Below are positions 1-10,400 of a stretch of 41,884 nt of DNA, in pieces. The DNA comes from an uncultured Anaeroplasma sp. (GTDB taxonomy: Bacteria; Bacillota_I; Bacilli_A; Acholeplasmatales; Anaeroplasmataceae). The first letter of the stretch is position 1. Every line of letters begins with the position of its first letter. The position numbers and the translations under genes were made by a program. The notes beneath the pieces are model-generated. The model saw only the letters and a program-made list of their open reading frames with translations. It had not been told where the DNA came from and did no database searches. The stretch is taken from contig CAMEJG010000015.1 of assembly GCA_945919465.1 (NCBI GenBank), positions 1 through 41,884 on the forward strand, in the 5' to 3' direction.

Positions 1-89
1 CTTACAAAAAGCTTTTTGATTATTCTAGTTCTATACCCTATCAAGCGTAAGAACCATTTAACTAAGTAGTGCTTAATATTAAATCCTAT

Positions 90-323
90 TTACATTGATT
101 CATGAATTGTACGACTAATAACATCATCTTGTTGTTCTTTAGTTAATTTAATAAAATTAACAGCATAGCCTGAAACACGAATTGTTAATTGAGGATACTT
201 CTCTGGATGTGCTTGTGCATCTAGTAATGTTTCTCTATTAAAAACATTAACATTTAAATGATACCCACCATCATTTACATAAGTATCAAGCATTTGAACT
301 AAATTATCTACTCTTTGTGACAT
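90..323 (-). CDS. grcA: Stand-alone glycyl-radical domain protein (GrcA/YfiD-like PFL spare part)
   Basis: This 77-residue protein matches only the C-terminal glycyl-radical domain of pyruvate formate-lyase. It carries the motif [10 protein letters not shown], with the radical glycine at residue 52, and ends in the PFL-like tail [17 protein letters not shown]. In the GrcA/YfiD family such a domain replaces the oxygen-cleaved C-terminus of PFL and restores activity; that role is inferred here. It is shorter than E. coli GrcA (127 aa) and lacks its N-terminal extension. An AGGAGG site 6 nt before the ATG (330-335) and its own promoter show that it is a separate gene rather than the broken end of a larger one. 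Full-length PFL is not in the window. Gene identity is secure; the symbol is by analogy. Confidence 0.85.
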   Translation of the reverse strand: MSQRVDNLVQMLDTYVNDGGYHLNVNVFNRETLLDAQAHPEKYPQLTIRVSGYAVNFIKLTKEQQDDVISRTIHESM

Positions 324-337
324 AAAATACCTCCTAA

Positions 338-390
338 TTAAGAATAATTCTTAATAATTTAATTATATTATATATTTATATATATTTCAA
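338..390 (-). promoter_or_regulatory. Promoter and operator-like palindrome of the glycyl-radical gene
   Basis: On the minus strand a -35 TTGAAA (385-390) and a -10 TATAAT (362-367) are separated by exactly 17 nt. Just downstream, at about +1 to +17, lies the perfect inverted repeat TTAAGAATAATTCTTAA (338-354, 8-nt arms around one base). Its 7-1-7 layout with an AATNATT core resembles Fur/PerR-family boxes. The position suits a repressor operator. Assignment to PerR is inference, and AT-rich DNA makes chance palindromes common. Confidence 0.6.
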
Positions 391-408
391 GTAACAAAAA
401 ATGGTAGT

Positions 409-1158
409 TTAATTCAATTTCAAATATGATACCCATTTTATATCTAAGGTTTTAGTAGAGGCTGTTTCACTAGGGCGTTCAATCCATCCTACAGTCGCAT
501 TATTCTCACAATAATAATTCATATATATTCTTGCTTCTGATGTAGGACTCTTATCAACAATATATACTGGCTTTAAATCTACAAAATAAATAATATTATC
601 TTCATTCCATCTAAACCCATAAGTATGATATTCCTTACTTGAATCAAATCCTAAATTATAATTATATTTATGCTCTCCATTTCCTTTAATAGAATAATTA
701 AAGGTTACACTAGTTGTATCATTACCATTAAATAGAATTTCTATACCTTCTTTAGCTTGATTATCATCATTTCCAATATAAGTAAAAAAAGAAGATCTAA
801 TTCCTGATTCATCTACAGCTTTTAATGATATAGCATAATCACCATAACTATATAAATCATTACTGTGATATTCTCCTCCATAATATGAAGTACCTCCATA
901 ATTATTAGGATTATCAGTTATTTGTAATGATAAAGTGTTATTTTCCTTAAATAGTACATTATTCTCATTCCAGGCTATATTAATTAGCCCTTTATTAATA
1001 AATCCATCAGAAGCCCGAAATGAAGCAATATTCGAATTCAAAAAAGATTCTTGAACCTTTAAATCAGGAGTATCATCAGGTATATATATTTTAGGACCAC
1101 ATGAAGAAAGAATAAGTACTGATAATAGGCTAATAGGATATATGAAATATTTTTTCAT
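409..1158 (-). CDS. GH16 (lichenase-like) lipoprotein with degenerate catalytic motif
   Basis: This 249-residue protein has a lipoprotein signal peptide with lipobox LSSC and lipidated Cys20. The rest follows bacterial GH16 lichenases closely: GGEYHSNDLYSYGDYAISLK, then SSFFTYIGNDD, then GNDTTSVTFNY, then HTYGFRWNEDNIIYFVD. At the active-site strand, where the family has E-x-D-x-E, this protein has EGIEILFNG (137-145). Aligned from both sides, the three catalytic positions become Gly138, Glu140 and Leu142. It may therefore bind glucan without cleaving it. The gene lies 21 nt after the ABC permease, with an AGAGG ribosome site, and ends the gntR-ABC operon. Fold is confident; loss of activity is inferred from motif alignment. 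Confidence 0.75.
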   Translation of the reverse strand: MKKYFIYPISLLSVLILSSCGPKIYIPDDTPDLKVQESFLNSNIASFRASDGFINKGLINIAWNENNVLFKENNTLSLQITDNPNNYGGTSYYGGEYHSNDLYSYGDYAISLKAVDESGIRSSFFTYIGNDDNQAKEGIEILFNGNDTTSVTFNYSIKGNGEHKYNYNLGFDSSKEYHTYGFRWNEDNIIYFVDLKPVYIVDKSPTSEARIYMNYYCENNATVGWIERPSETASTKTLDIKWVSYLKLN

Positions 1159-1179
1159 AAATTACCTCTTTCTAATTAT

Positions 1180-2169
1180 TTATAATGCTCCAAAATAATA
1201 TAGTAAGCCTATTCCTGTACCTAATAATAATGAAGCAATATAAATAATAAAATTATTCATTCTAATCTTAAAATTTCTTTGATAGATTACATATAAAAAA
1301 TATGAACCTACAACAACTAATATGTATAAAACAATAGAATAATTAGCTAATGTATATATTGAAAGAAATACTTCAGCAATTGGAATTATTGTTTTATATC
1401 CAAACCAGCTAGTTGATTTTTGTGAAATATTTTCAGGCATTTCACTATAAATATCTTTAAAATAAATGATTGCAAAAACAATAGAAATAATAAAATAAGC
1501 TAAAATTGAAATACAAGCATTTGTTATTGTATATGAATCAATAAAATTACCTAGACTTTTTTCATTAAAAATATAACAAAATGTAAAAAATGGAGAATAC
1601 ATAAAATAATTCCAAGCGTGTATTGCATCAACTGAATTTCTAACAACACTAACAACAAACTCTAGAATAACTGCATAAAATAATAAAAATATAATACCAT
1701 CAAATATTGTATTAGCTCTAGTATAAACAAAAATAACAATAGTATACGTTATTAAACCTAAAAGTAACAATAGAAAATAAAACCCAATAAAATAAGAATA
1801 ATCATAATAATTAGCTTGAACTGCTATCCATACTAATAGTACACCATAAGATATAGTAAATGGTATTACTATTTGAGATATACCAATAATATATCTTGAT
1901 AAATGAATTTTACTTCTTTTAATTGGCATTGAATATAAGGAATCAATATTAGTTTTATTCATCTTAAATGAAAATTCACAAATAGGTACGATAGTAGCTA
2001 AAACTACCATAAATATGGCAGGCATTGAAATTGGAGCGTAGTATATGCTTCCATTATATTCAAAGGAATAATTAAGAAGTACTGATATTGTAACAGCAAG
2101 TAGTATTAAAGTAAATATAGAAATGTTTAATATTCTTCTTTTAAAATAATATTTTAGAAGTCTTCTCAT
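1180..2169 (-). CDS. ABC-2 type transporter permease (YtrC/D-like)
   Basis: A 329-residue integral membrane protein with about eight hydrophobic segments. A basic N-terminus (MRRLLKYYFKRR) is followed by the first helix. The cytoplasmic loop TNIDSLYSMPIKRSKIHLSR is typical of permeases that pair with BcrA/YtrB-type ATPases. Its start overlaps the ATPase stop by 4 nt, which implies translational coupling. It should form the membrane part of the exporter whose ATPase is at 2166-3044 and whose regulator is at 3037-3384. The substrate is unknown; in the B. subtilis ytr operon the system responds to cell-wall antibiotics. Confidence 0.8.
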   Translation of the reverse strand: MRRLLKYYFKRRILNISIFTLILLAVTISVLLNYSFEYNGSIYYAPISMPAIFMVVLATIVPICEFSFKMNKTNIDSLYSMPIKRSKIHLSRYIIGISQIVIPFTISYGVLLVWIAVQANYYDYSYFIGFYFLLLLLGLITYTIVIFVYTRANTIFDGIIFLLFYAVILEFVVSVVRNSVDAIHAWNYFMYSPFFTFCYIFNEKSLGNFIDSYTITNACISILAYFIISIVFAIIYFKDIYSEMPENISQKSTSWFGYKTIIPIAEVFLSIYTLANYSIVLYILVVVGSYFLYVIYQRNFKIRMNNFIIYIASLLLGTGIGLLYYFGAL

Positions 2170-3044
2170 TTTAAGAAACCTCTCTTTTCTACCTCAATAA
2201 TAAATAATTCTTCAAAATCAATAGCTATTTCATCTATTAAAATAGGATTTAATGGTTTTAGCTTCTCTTCAACTGTTTTTAAATCAGATAAAGTAATAAG
2301 CTTAATAATTCTTTTTGTTTGAACATAGCTAACCATTTCAAATGGAATGTCTTGAACTGATATTTCTTCATTAAAGGCTATTTGATATTTATGATATTTA
2401 TTAACATCTTCGTTAATTGCTCCCATAGATACAATATGTTTATCATCTAATAATGCATAAGAATCACAAAATTCCTCTAATTCCTTTAAGGAATGGGAAG
2501 ATATTAAAACTGTAATATTTTCTTCTTCTACTAATTTCATTATTTCCTTTTTAAAGAATAATCTTGATAATGGATCTAAGCCATCAAAAGCTTCATCTAA
2601 AAATAAATATTTAGGCTTTATTGCTAAAGCTAAAGCTATAAATACTTGGCGCTTCATTCCCTTTGAATAGGTAATAATTGGCTTTTTTATAGGAATATCA
2701 TAATGCTCTAGATATTCTAAATATAAAGCCTGATCAAAATTATAAAATATTTTATAAAAATCAATTAAGCTAATAGGAGTCTGATTCATACCAAAAAATG
2801 GCTCATCAGGTAATAAAAATATTTTTCTTTTAGCATTTTCATTTTCATATACCTCTTCACCATCAATTAAAATACTTCCAGCATCCTTTTTTAATATTCC
2901 TGTTATTGTTCTTAATAATGTTGATTTACCAGCACCATTAATACCAACAAGGCCCATTATGGAGCCTTCTTCTACTGTTAAATTAACATTATTTAAAACA
3001 TTAAAGTTTCCAAATGATTTCATTAAATTTTTTATCTCAATCAT
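2166..3044 (-). CDS. ABC transporter ATP-binding protein (YtrB/BcrA-like)
   Basis: A 292-residue nucleotide-binding subunit with all the core motifs. Walker A is GINGAGKSTLL (about 34-44), the signature region is YSKGMKRQ (near 126), and Walker B with D-loop is YLFLDEAFDGLD (146-157), followed by an H-loop in SSHSLKELEEF. The signature differs from LSGGQ (SKGMK), as is usual for two-gene ABC-2 exporters of the YtrB/BcrA kind. It overlaps the upstream regulator by 8 nt and the downstream permease by 4 nt, so the three genes are one transcription unit. It probably energises export of an unknown, possibly cell-envelope-active, compound. Confidence 0.85.
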   Translation of the reverse strand: MIEIKNLMKSFGNFNVLNNVNLTVEEGSIMGLVGINGAGKSTLLRTITGILKKDAGSILIDGEEVYENENAKRKIFLLPDEPFFGMNQTPISLIDFYKIFYNFDQALYLEYLEHYDIPIKKPIITYSKGMKRQVFIALALAIKPKYLFLDEAFDGLDPLSRLFFKKEIMKLVEEENITVLISSHSLKELEEFCDSYALLDDKHIVSMGAINEDVNKYHKYQIAFNEEISVQDIPFEMVSYVQTKRIIKLITLSDLKTVEEKLKPLNPILIDEIAIDFEELFIIEVEKRGFLK

Positions 3045-3384
3045 TAGAATATACCTCTTTTACTGCATTAATTAATTCTTCCATTGAAACTCCCATATTT
3101 TTAAGCTTCAATATTTCATTTACTAAATCTTGCCTTATATATGAGGTTTCTTTTGATATTTTCACATATGCTCCCTTTTTAGGAATAATATCAACATATC
3201 CTTTATTTTCTAAAATAGAATAAGCTTTTTCTACTGTATTAGGGTTAACTCCTAATTCTAATGCTAAGCTTCTACATGAAGGAAGTTTATCTGATTCTTT
3301 ATATATACCTAAATTTATATATTTGATAATTTCCTGAACAATTTGTTCATATAAATTATTAGTTCCTTTAAAATTTATATTCAT
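3037..3384 (-). CDS. GntR-family transcriptional regulator, YtrA subfamily
   Basis: A short GntR regulator of 115 residues. An N-terminal winged helix (NLYEQIVQEI...KLPSCRSLALELGVNPNTVEKAYSILENKGYV) precedes a short helical dimerisation tail, the YtrA architecture. The reading frame extends upstream to 3444, but the internal ATG at 3382-3384 is the likely start. It has AGGTGAT at the right spacing, and the protein then begins MNINFKGTNNLYEQ as relatives do. It heads the regulator-ATPase-permease-lipoprotein operon and probably represses it until a ligand or envelope stress relieves repression. Confidence 0.8.
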   Translation of the reverse strand: MNINFKGTNNLYEQIVQEIIKYINLGIYKESDKLPSCRSLALELGVNPNTVEKAYSILENKGYVDIIPKKGAYVKISKETSYIRQDLVNEILKLKNMGVSMEELINAVKEVYSND

Positions 3385-3448
3385 TAATATCACCTGTATT
3401 ATCTGTACTAACACCATTTTACTATTTTTTATTATTTTTATCAATAGG

Positions 3449-3461
3449 TATAATAATTATA
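3449..3461 (-). promoter_or_regulatory. Probable -10 region with short palindrome before the gntR operon
   Basis: TATAATAATTATA is a perfect 6-1-6 palindrome. It contains a consensus -10 TATAAT on the minus strand (3455-3460), about 70 nt before the gntR start. I see no good -35 at 17 nt. The palindrome could be the YtrA-type operator, but sequence of this kind is frequent at this base composition. Confidence 0.4.
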
Positions 3462-3577
3462 GCATTTGTTATCATTATAATTTGAAGTATTTTGGTGATT
3501 TTTTATTAAATAATTAATATTATAGTTGATTTTGAATAAAATTTAATATGATGACAATACTAAAAATGGTGATGTAA

Positions 3578-5796
<2,219 letters not shown>

Positions 5797-5805
5797 TCAT
5801 TACCT

Positions 5806-6081
5806 CTATTCCATAATTGCAATAATATTATCTAGTGAAGTAACAATATACTTTTCACCATTTTCTTCTATTTCATCAGTAGAATAAGATTTGTAATAAA
5901 CTTTATCTCCTACCTTAACTGGCATTTCAACCTTAGTACCATCAGCTAAAATTCCATTTCCCACCGCAACAACAGTTGCGTATTTTGTTTCCTCTTTTTT
6001 AGTAGTTAATACAATACCACTATTTGTAGTTTGATTAACTAATTCCTTTTTTAGTACTACATTGTTAAATAATGGTTTCAT
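5806..6081 (-). CDS. groES: Co-chaperonin GroES
   Basis: The 91-residue 10-kDa co-chaperonin caps the GroEL ring. It has the mobile-loop segment (ELVNQTTNSGIVLTTKKEE) and the barrel core VGDKVYYKSYSTDEIEENG. It is the first gene of groES-groEL, with a leader of about 50 nt that begins in a CIRCE-like element and a promoter matching both consensus hexamers. Confidence 0.97.
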   Translation of the reverse strand: MKPLFNNVVLKKELVNQTTNSGIVLTTKKEETKYATVVAVGNGILADGTKVEMPVKVGDKVYYKSYSTDEIEENGEKYIVTSLDNIIAIME

Positions 6082-6103
6082 TTTATCATCCTCTTTTTAA
6101 ATA

Positions 6104-6177
6104 TTAGCACTCTCTTATATCAAATGCTAATTATATTATAGTCATGAGTTTTAGCATTGTCAATAATAGAGTGCCAA
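6104..6177 (-). promoter_or_regulatory. groESL promoter with two CIRCE-like (HrcA) operators
   Basis: On the minus strand TTGACA (6158-6163), a 17-nt spacer and TATAAT (6135-6140) form a promoter with both hexamers perfect. CIRCE-like element 1 (6104-6130) has arms TTAGCACTC and AAATGCTAA around 9 nt and lies in the early transcribed leader. Element 2 (6151-6177) has arms TTAGCATTG and GAGTGCCAA around 9 nt and covers the -35. Both keep the CIRCE spacing with two or three arm mismatches to TTAGCACTC-N9-GAGTGCTAA. Repression by HrcA is well established for this motif; hrcA itself is not in the window. Confidence 0.88.
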
Positions 6178-6217
6178 AAATATTTCAATTTGAACAAAAT
6201 ACTTATTTTTGTCCAAT

Positions 6218-6244
6218 AAAAAAAACCTCACCATTATAGTGAGG
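6218..6244 (-). terminator. Rho-independent terminator (minus strand)
   Basis: The stem CCTCAC/GTGAGG (6226-6231, 6239-6244) with a 7-nt loop is followed on the minus strand by eight T. It stops transcripts coming from the ABC/istB scar just before the groESL promoter. Confidence 0.8.
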
Positions 6245-6288
6245 TAATACTTAATAAATTAACTTCCAGTAGATTCATATCTTCTTTT

Positions 6289-6447
6289 TGTCTATTTCGG
6301 ATAATCCCTGCCAGGTATCTCGGCAATTGTAGGCCACACCAAAATGGCGAAGCCAATTATGCCGAAGGCTATTTAAAGGCCGATAGGCAAGATATCCTTT
6401 AGGATAGCTTTATTAACATTAAGAATATAATAATATATAATAAATAA
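6289..6447 (-). mobile_element. Probable terminal region of an IS21-family element
   Basis: This stretch between the istB remnant and the terminator is much more GC-rich than its surroundings. It begins TGTCTATTTCGGATAATCCC and contains related short blocks (CTCGGCAATT, ATGCCGAAGG, AAGGCCGATAGGC) like the multiple transposase sites of IS21 ends. It has no ORF. The exact end at 6289 is a guess from the TG start. Confidence 0.5.
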
Positions 6448-6726
6448 TTATTCAATATCGTTTTGTAAGGTTCCTCTTTTAGAAGGACCTTTTAATTCTA
6501 TTTTATAAGAATTAGATTGTATTCTATCCATTATTGCTTCAGCTAATGTAGGATGAAAAAATATATCATACCAATTAGAAATTGGAAGTTGAGATATTAT
6601 TATACATGATTTAATTGTATTTCTATCTACAATTAATTCTAAAAAATCTCTGGTATCGGCCGCAGTCATTTTAGCAAGACCGAAATCATCTAAAATTAAT
6701 AAATCAACATTCTTTGTACTTAACAC
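6448..6726 (-). pseudogene. istB: istB remnant (IS21 family ATP-binding transposition helper), 5' part lost
   Basis: About 92 codons remain of a gene that normally has about 250. What is left is the C-terminal half of IstB: Walker B LLILDDFGL, then the sensor region CIIISQLPISNWYDIF, then PTLAEAIMDRI and the tail YKIELKGPSKR. The apparent GTG start has no ribosome site and is simply the point where the fragment joins the broken ABC ATPase gene. IstA and the N-terminal Walker A half of IstB are missing, so the element cannot move by itself. Confidence 0.85.
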
Positions 6727-7289
6727 CCAATATCTAATCCAATTGTTGGTTCATCTAAGAATAATATTTTAGGATTATGTAACCAAGCAGCAGCTAAATC
6801 TGCTCTCATTCTTTGACCTAAGGATAAAGTTCTTACTGGCTGATTCATATAAGAATGTAGATCTAATGCTTCTTCTAAAAATTCTATTCTCTCTTTATAA
6901 TCTTCATCACTTATTAGATATATTTCTTTTAAAACCTTAAATGTTTCAATAACAGGAATATCCCACCATAATTGAGTTTTTTTTCCAAATACTACTCCAA
7001 TATCTTTAGCTATTTCCTTTCGCTTTTTATAAGGTTCTAATCCATTAATATAGACATGACCACTTGTGGGTGTTAATATTCCACACATTATTTTTATTGT
7101 TGTAGATTTTCCAGCACCATTAGACCCAATATATCCAACTATTTGACCGTCTGGTATTTCAAGTGAAATATCATTAACAGCTACTGTTTTAGTGTATTTT
7201 CTTGAAAATAGTGTCTTAAACATTCCTTTAAGCCCTTCTTCCCTTATCGGTTTATAGAATTCTTTTCTTAAAGATTCTAGTTTAATCAT
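6720..7289 (-). pseudogene. Truncated ABC transporter ATPase (COG4586-like)
   Basis: An ATP-binding subunit cut off after 189 residues, against the roughly 320 usual for this family. Walker A GSNGAGKSTT, the family motif VVFGKKTQLWWDIPV, the signature TLSLGQRMRADLA and Walker B/D-loop LFLDEPTIGLD are all present. The reading frame then runs into IS21 sequence and stops after IGC. The H-loop switch and C-terminal domain are lost, and no partner permeases follow. The start has a good site (AAGGTGGTGAT) and promoter, so it is probably still transcribed. Confidence 0.85.
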
Positions 7290-7337
7290 ATTATCACCAC
7301 CTTAAATATTAAATTATAAAAAGATTTTTGCTAAAAT

Positions 7338-7365
7338 ATTATAATACAAATTTATATATAGTCAA
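7338..7365 (-). promoter_or_regulatory. Sigma-A type promoter of the truncated ABC gene
   Basis: On the minus strand TTGACT (7360-7365), a 16-nt spacer and TATAAT (7338-7343) lie about 50 nt before the ATG at 7289. Confidence 0.7.
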
Positions 7366-7385
7366 TTAAATGTTTTCATAGATAA

Positions 7386-7407
7386 GAAAAAGCCACCATT
7401 TGGTGAC
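7386..7407 (-). terminator. Terminator of the cysS-mrnC-ATPase operon
   Basis: The minus-strand stem GTCACC/GGTGGC with loop AAAT (one G-U pair) is followed by TTTTTC. It directly follows the ATPase stop codon at 7411-7413. Confidence 0.75.
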
Positions 7408-7410
7408 TTT

Positions 7411-10400
7411 CTATCTAGATAATAGTTTTAAAAAATCCTTTATTGATGATTTTAACCAAGGTACTGCAAACTGGAATATCTTCATTAATGGTCCAGCAAG
7501 TAAGCATAATAATAATAATAGGATTTTACTTGATATTGAAAGTTGAGTTACAATACCACCAGTTTGAGTAGAAATATCATTAGTTGAAATCTTAAAATCA
7601 GTTACTTGATTACCTAGTACTAAATAATTATCAGAATTCTTATGAGGATTCAATTCATAAGATGAAGCACTATATTCAGTATAATATCCATTAATAATAT
7701 AATTATTACTCTTAGTTACTGTAATAGTAGGTGCTAATATTGCATTATTCAAAGAACCATAAGCTCCTGTATCAAAGGTATTATCCCCTTGAGCTAAAAT
7801 ATATGATGATTTAGCATTTTCAACCTTAATTGATAGTCCTGTTATAGGATTATTAATATCAATATTTTCATAATTTAATGAAGAATTAATAGAATATAAA
7901 TTCTTGAACCCTTTATTAACTATATCATTAATATTAAAATTATCAATCTCCTGTGATAATTTATATTCTCCTGATTCTTCATCAAGTGTAACATAAAAAT
8001 ATGCATCCTCAAATGAGGGAGATGTTGATTCAACCTTTGCAATTTCTAATATTTTATCACTAGAATCCTTCATAAATAATGAATATGTCTTTATAGGTTC
8101 ATTACTCTTAGGACTTTCAAATAATCTTGTTTTTCCATAAATAGTGAATATAGATTTTCCAGTTCTAGTAGCGTTTATATAAATAGCTCCTGGATTATTT
8201 CTATCATCAGCATTAGTAGTAATAGTAGGGAGTGACACTTTATATGGTTCAGTATCTAAAGAACCATCTTTAAAGGTAGCATAAATTGGATCTCCATTAA
8301 TTAAAAGTTCTAAATTTGATGGATTTATAGTAACAACTAATGAATCAGCACTAGTTAAATATACTGGAGCTTTATATGATTTTTCATTAGATTGAATTCC
8401 ATTTATAACATATTCTCCATTTTTAAGCTCAATAGTTGGCATAATTCTAAATTGTTTAATAGCTTCATCTTCACTTGAAGTTCCATATTTTGTTGAATAA
8501 TTATAATATACACTAGAATTTTTTAATTTTATATTAAGAGCTTCATTATTAGAATATACATATCCATTTTCATCAACTCTAATTGAGGAAATAAAATCAT
8601 CATTATATTTAAGATTATTGACTAATGCATAACCACCAAAATAAATATTGCCTTGATTATCATAGCTTAAATCAGGAATATTTACTAAAGTATCAATCAT
8701 TGTATTGTTTATAGCATAATAGAATTTAGAATCATTATTATTTAATACACTACTTAATGTTGGAGTTTTAATATTATTATCTGTTTGTAAATCAATAACC
8801 TTACCATCAACAACATAATAATTATCTTTACTAATATCAATTTTTGGATAAGATGTAATCATTTCTATAGTTGTAGAATCTGAATAGTATTCAGAAAAAC
8901 CAACTAATGGTCTAAATTCAAAGAATTGAGGACCTGCAAATATCGCAATTAGGAATATTGTATAACAGAATCCAAATAAAATTCTTCTTAGTGTGTTATA
9001 AGGCTTACAAACCTTATTTAAAACCATTAAACAAGTATGAGTAGCCGCTATTACGATAATAGTAGATAGAGTTGTAGAATCAAAATTTAGGGAATCTTTC
9101 AAGCCAAATACTATTAATGAGATAATTAATATTACCAAGGCACCTGGCAAAGCCTTTTTAATAACATTAAATAAGAATTTACCTTGTACAGGATTATTAT
9201 TAGGCTCATAAACTAATATTACAGAAGGTAAACCTATAGCTAATACATCAATTAAGAATAATTGATTTGTAGAGATAGGATAATTTCCTGTAATTAAAGC
9301 TTGAATAGCTAATAATAATGAGAAAATAGTTTTAGTTAGGAATAATGAAGCAACAGATGTAACATTATTAATAACTCTTCTTCCCTCCCTAACTACATAA
9401 GGCATAGAATCAAAATTAGAATCACATAATACAATGTGAGAACAATTACATGCTGCATCACTTCCTGAAGCTACTGCGATAGAACAATCTGCTTCCTTTA
9501 ATGCTAAGATATCATTGACACCATCACCAGTCATCGCAACAGTCAAACCACTTTCCTTAAGAGTATGGATTAATAGCCTCTTTTGAGCTGGGGAAACACG
9601 TCCAAATACTGTATATCTAGTTGCAGCCTTTATTACCTCTTGATCAGATAAGCCATCTAACGAAATATATTCATCAGCATTTAAAACACCTGCTCTTTGA
9701 CTAATCTTTGATACTGTTAATGGATTATCACCAGAAATTACCTTTACCAATACTCCTGAATCCTTAAAATATTTAATGGTATTAATTGCATCAGGACGAA
9801 TATTATCCTCAATTAATATCATAGAAACTACCTCAGGCTTATTATCTGGTAGCTTATTATCAACAATTATTCCATCCTTATGAGCTAAACATAATACACG
9901 ATAACCCATTAATGCATATTTATCGACATCCTTCTTATATGGTGTGAAATGCTCCTTTAATACAAATTCAGGAGCTCCTAAAATATAAGTGCCATATTTT
10001 TCGAAGGTTACTGCCTGATATTTTCTTTGGCTTGAGAATGGAATAGATGCTATATGCTTAATTCTTTTTCCCATACCAAATTTTTCTCTTAATGCTTGAC
10101 TAGTAAGATTAGTATCCTGCAGTGCATTAAGCATTGCTGAAACAACATTTTTAGTAGCTAGTCCATTAATTGAATTAAAATCAATTACATTTTTTACGCT
10201 CATAGTACCATCAGTAATTGTACCAGTTTTATCAAGACAAATACAATTTACTCTGGCTAGCATCTCAATACAATATAATTCTTGGACTAATACATTTCTT
10301 TGAGATAATCTAATTACACCAATGAATAATGCAATACTTGAGGTTAAAAATAATCCCGATGGAATCATACCTATCATCGCACCTGCAGTTTTACGAATAA

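Noticed and set aside
5-18. Palindrome CAAAAAGCTTTTTG downstream of the glycyl-radical gene as a terminator
   Set aside because: No GC-rich stem and no loop; at this base composition it is not convincing. Nothing else is seen in 1-89.
3037-3223. Plus-strand frame opposite the gntR gene
   Set aside because: Antisense shadow of a well-supported regulator; no ribosome site.
6720-7289. Functional ABC ATPase
   Set aside because: It lacks everything after the D-loop and has no partner genes, so it is called a pseudogene despite an intact promoter.
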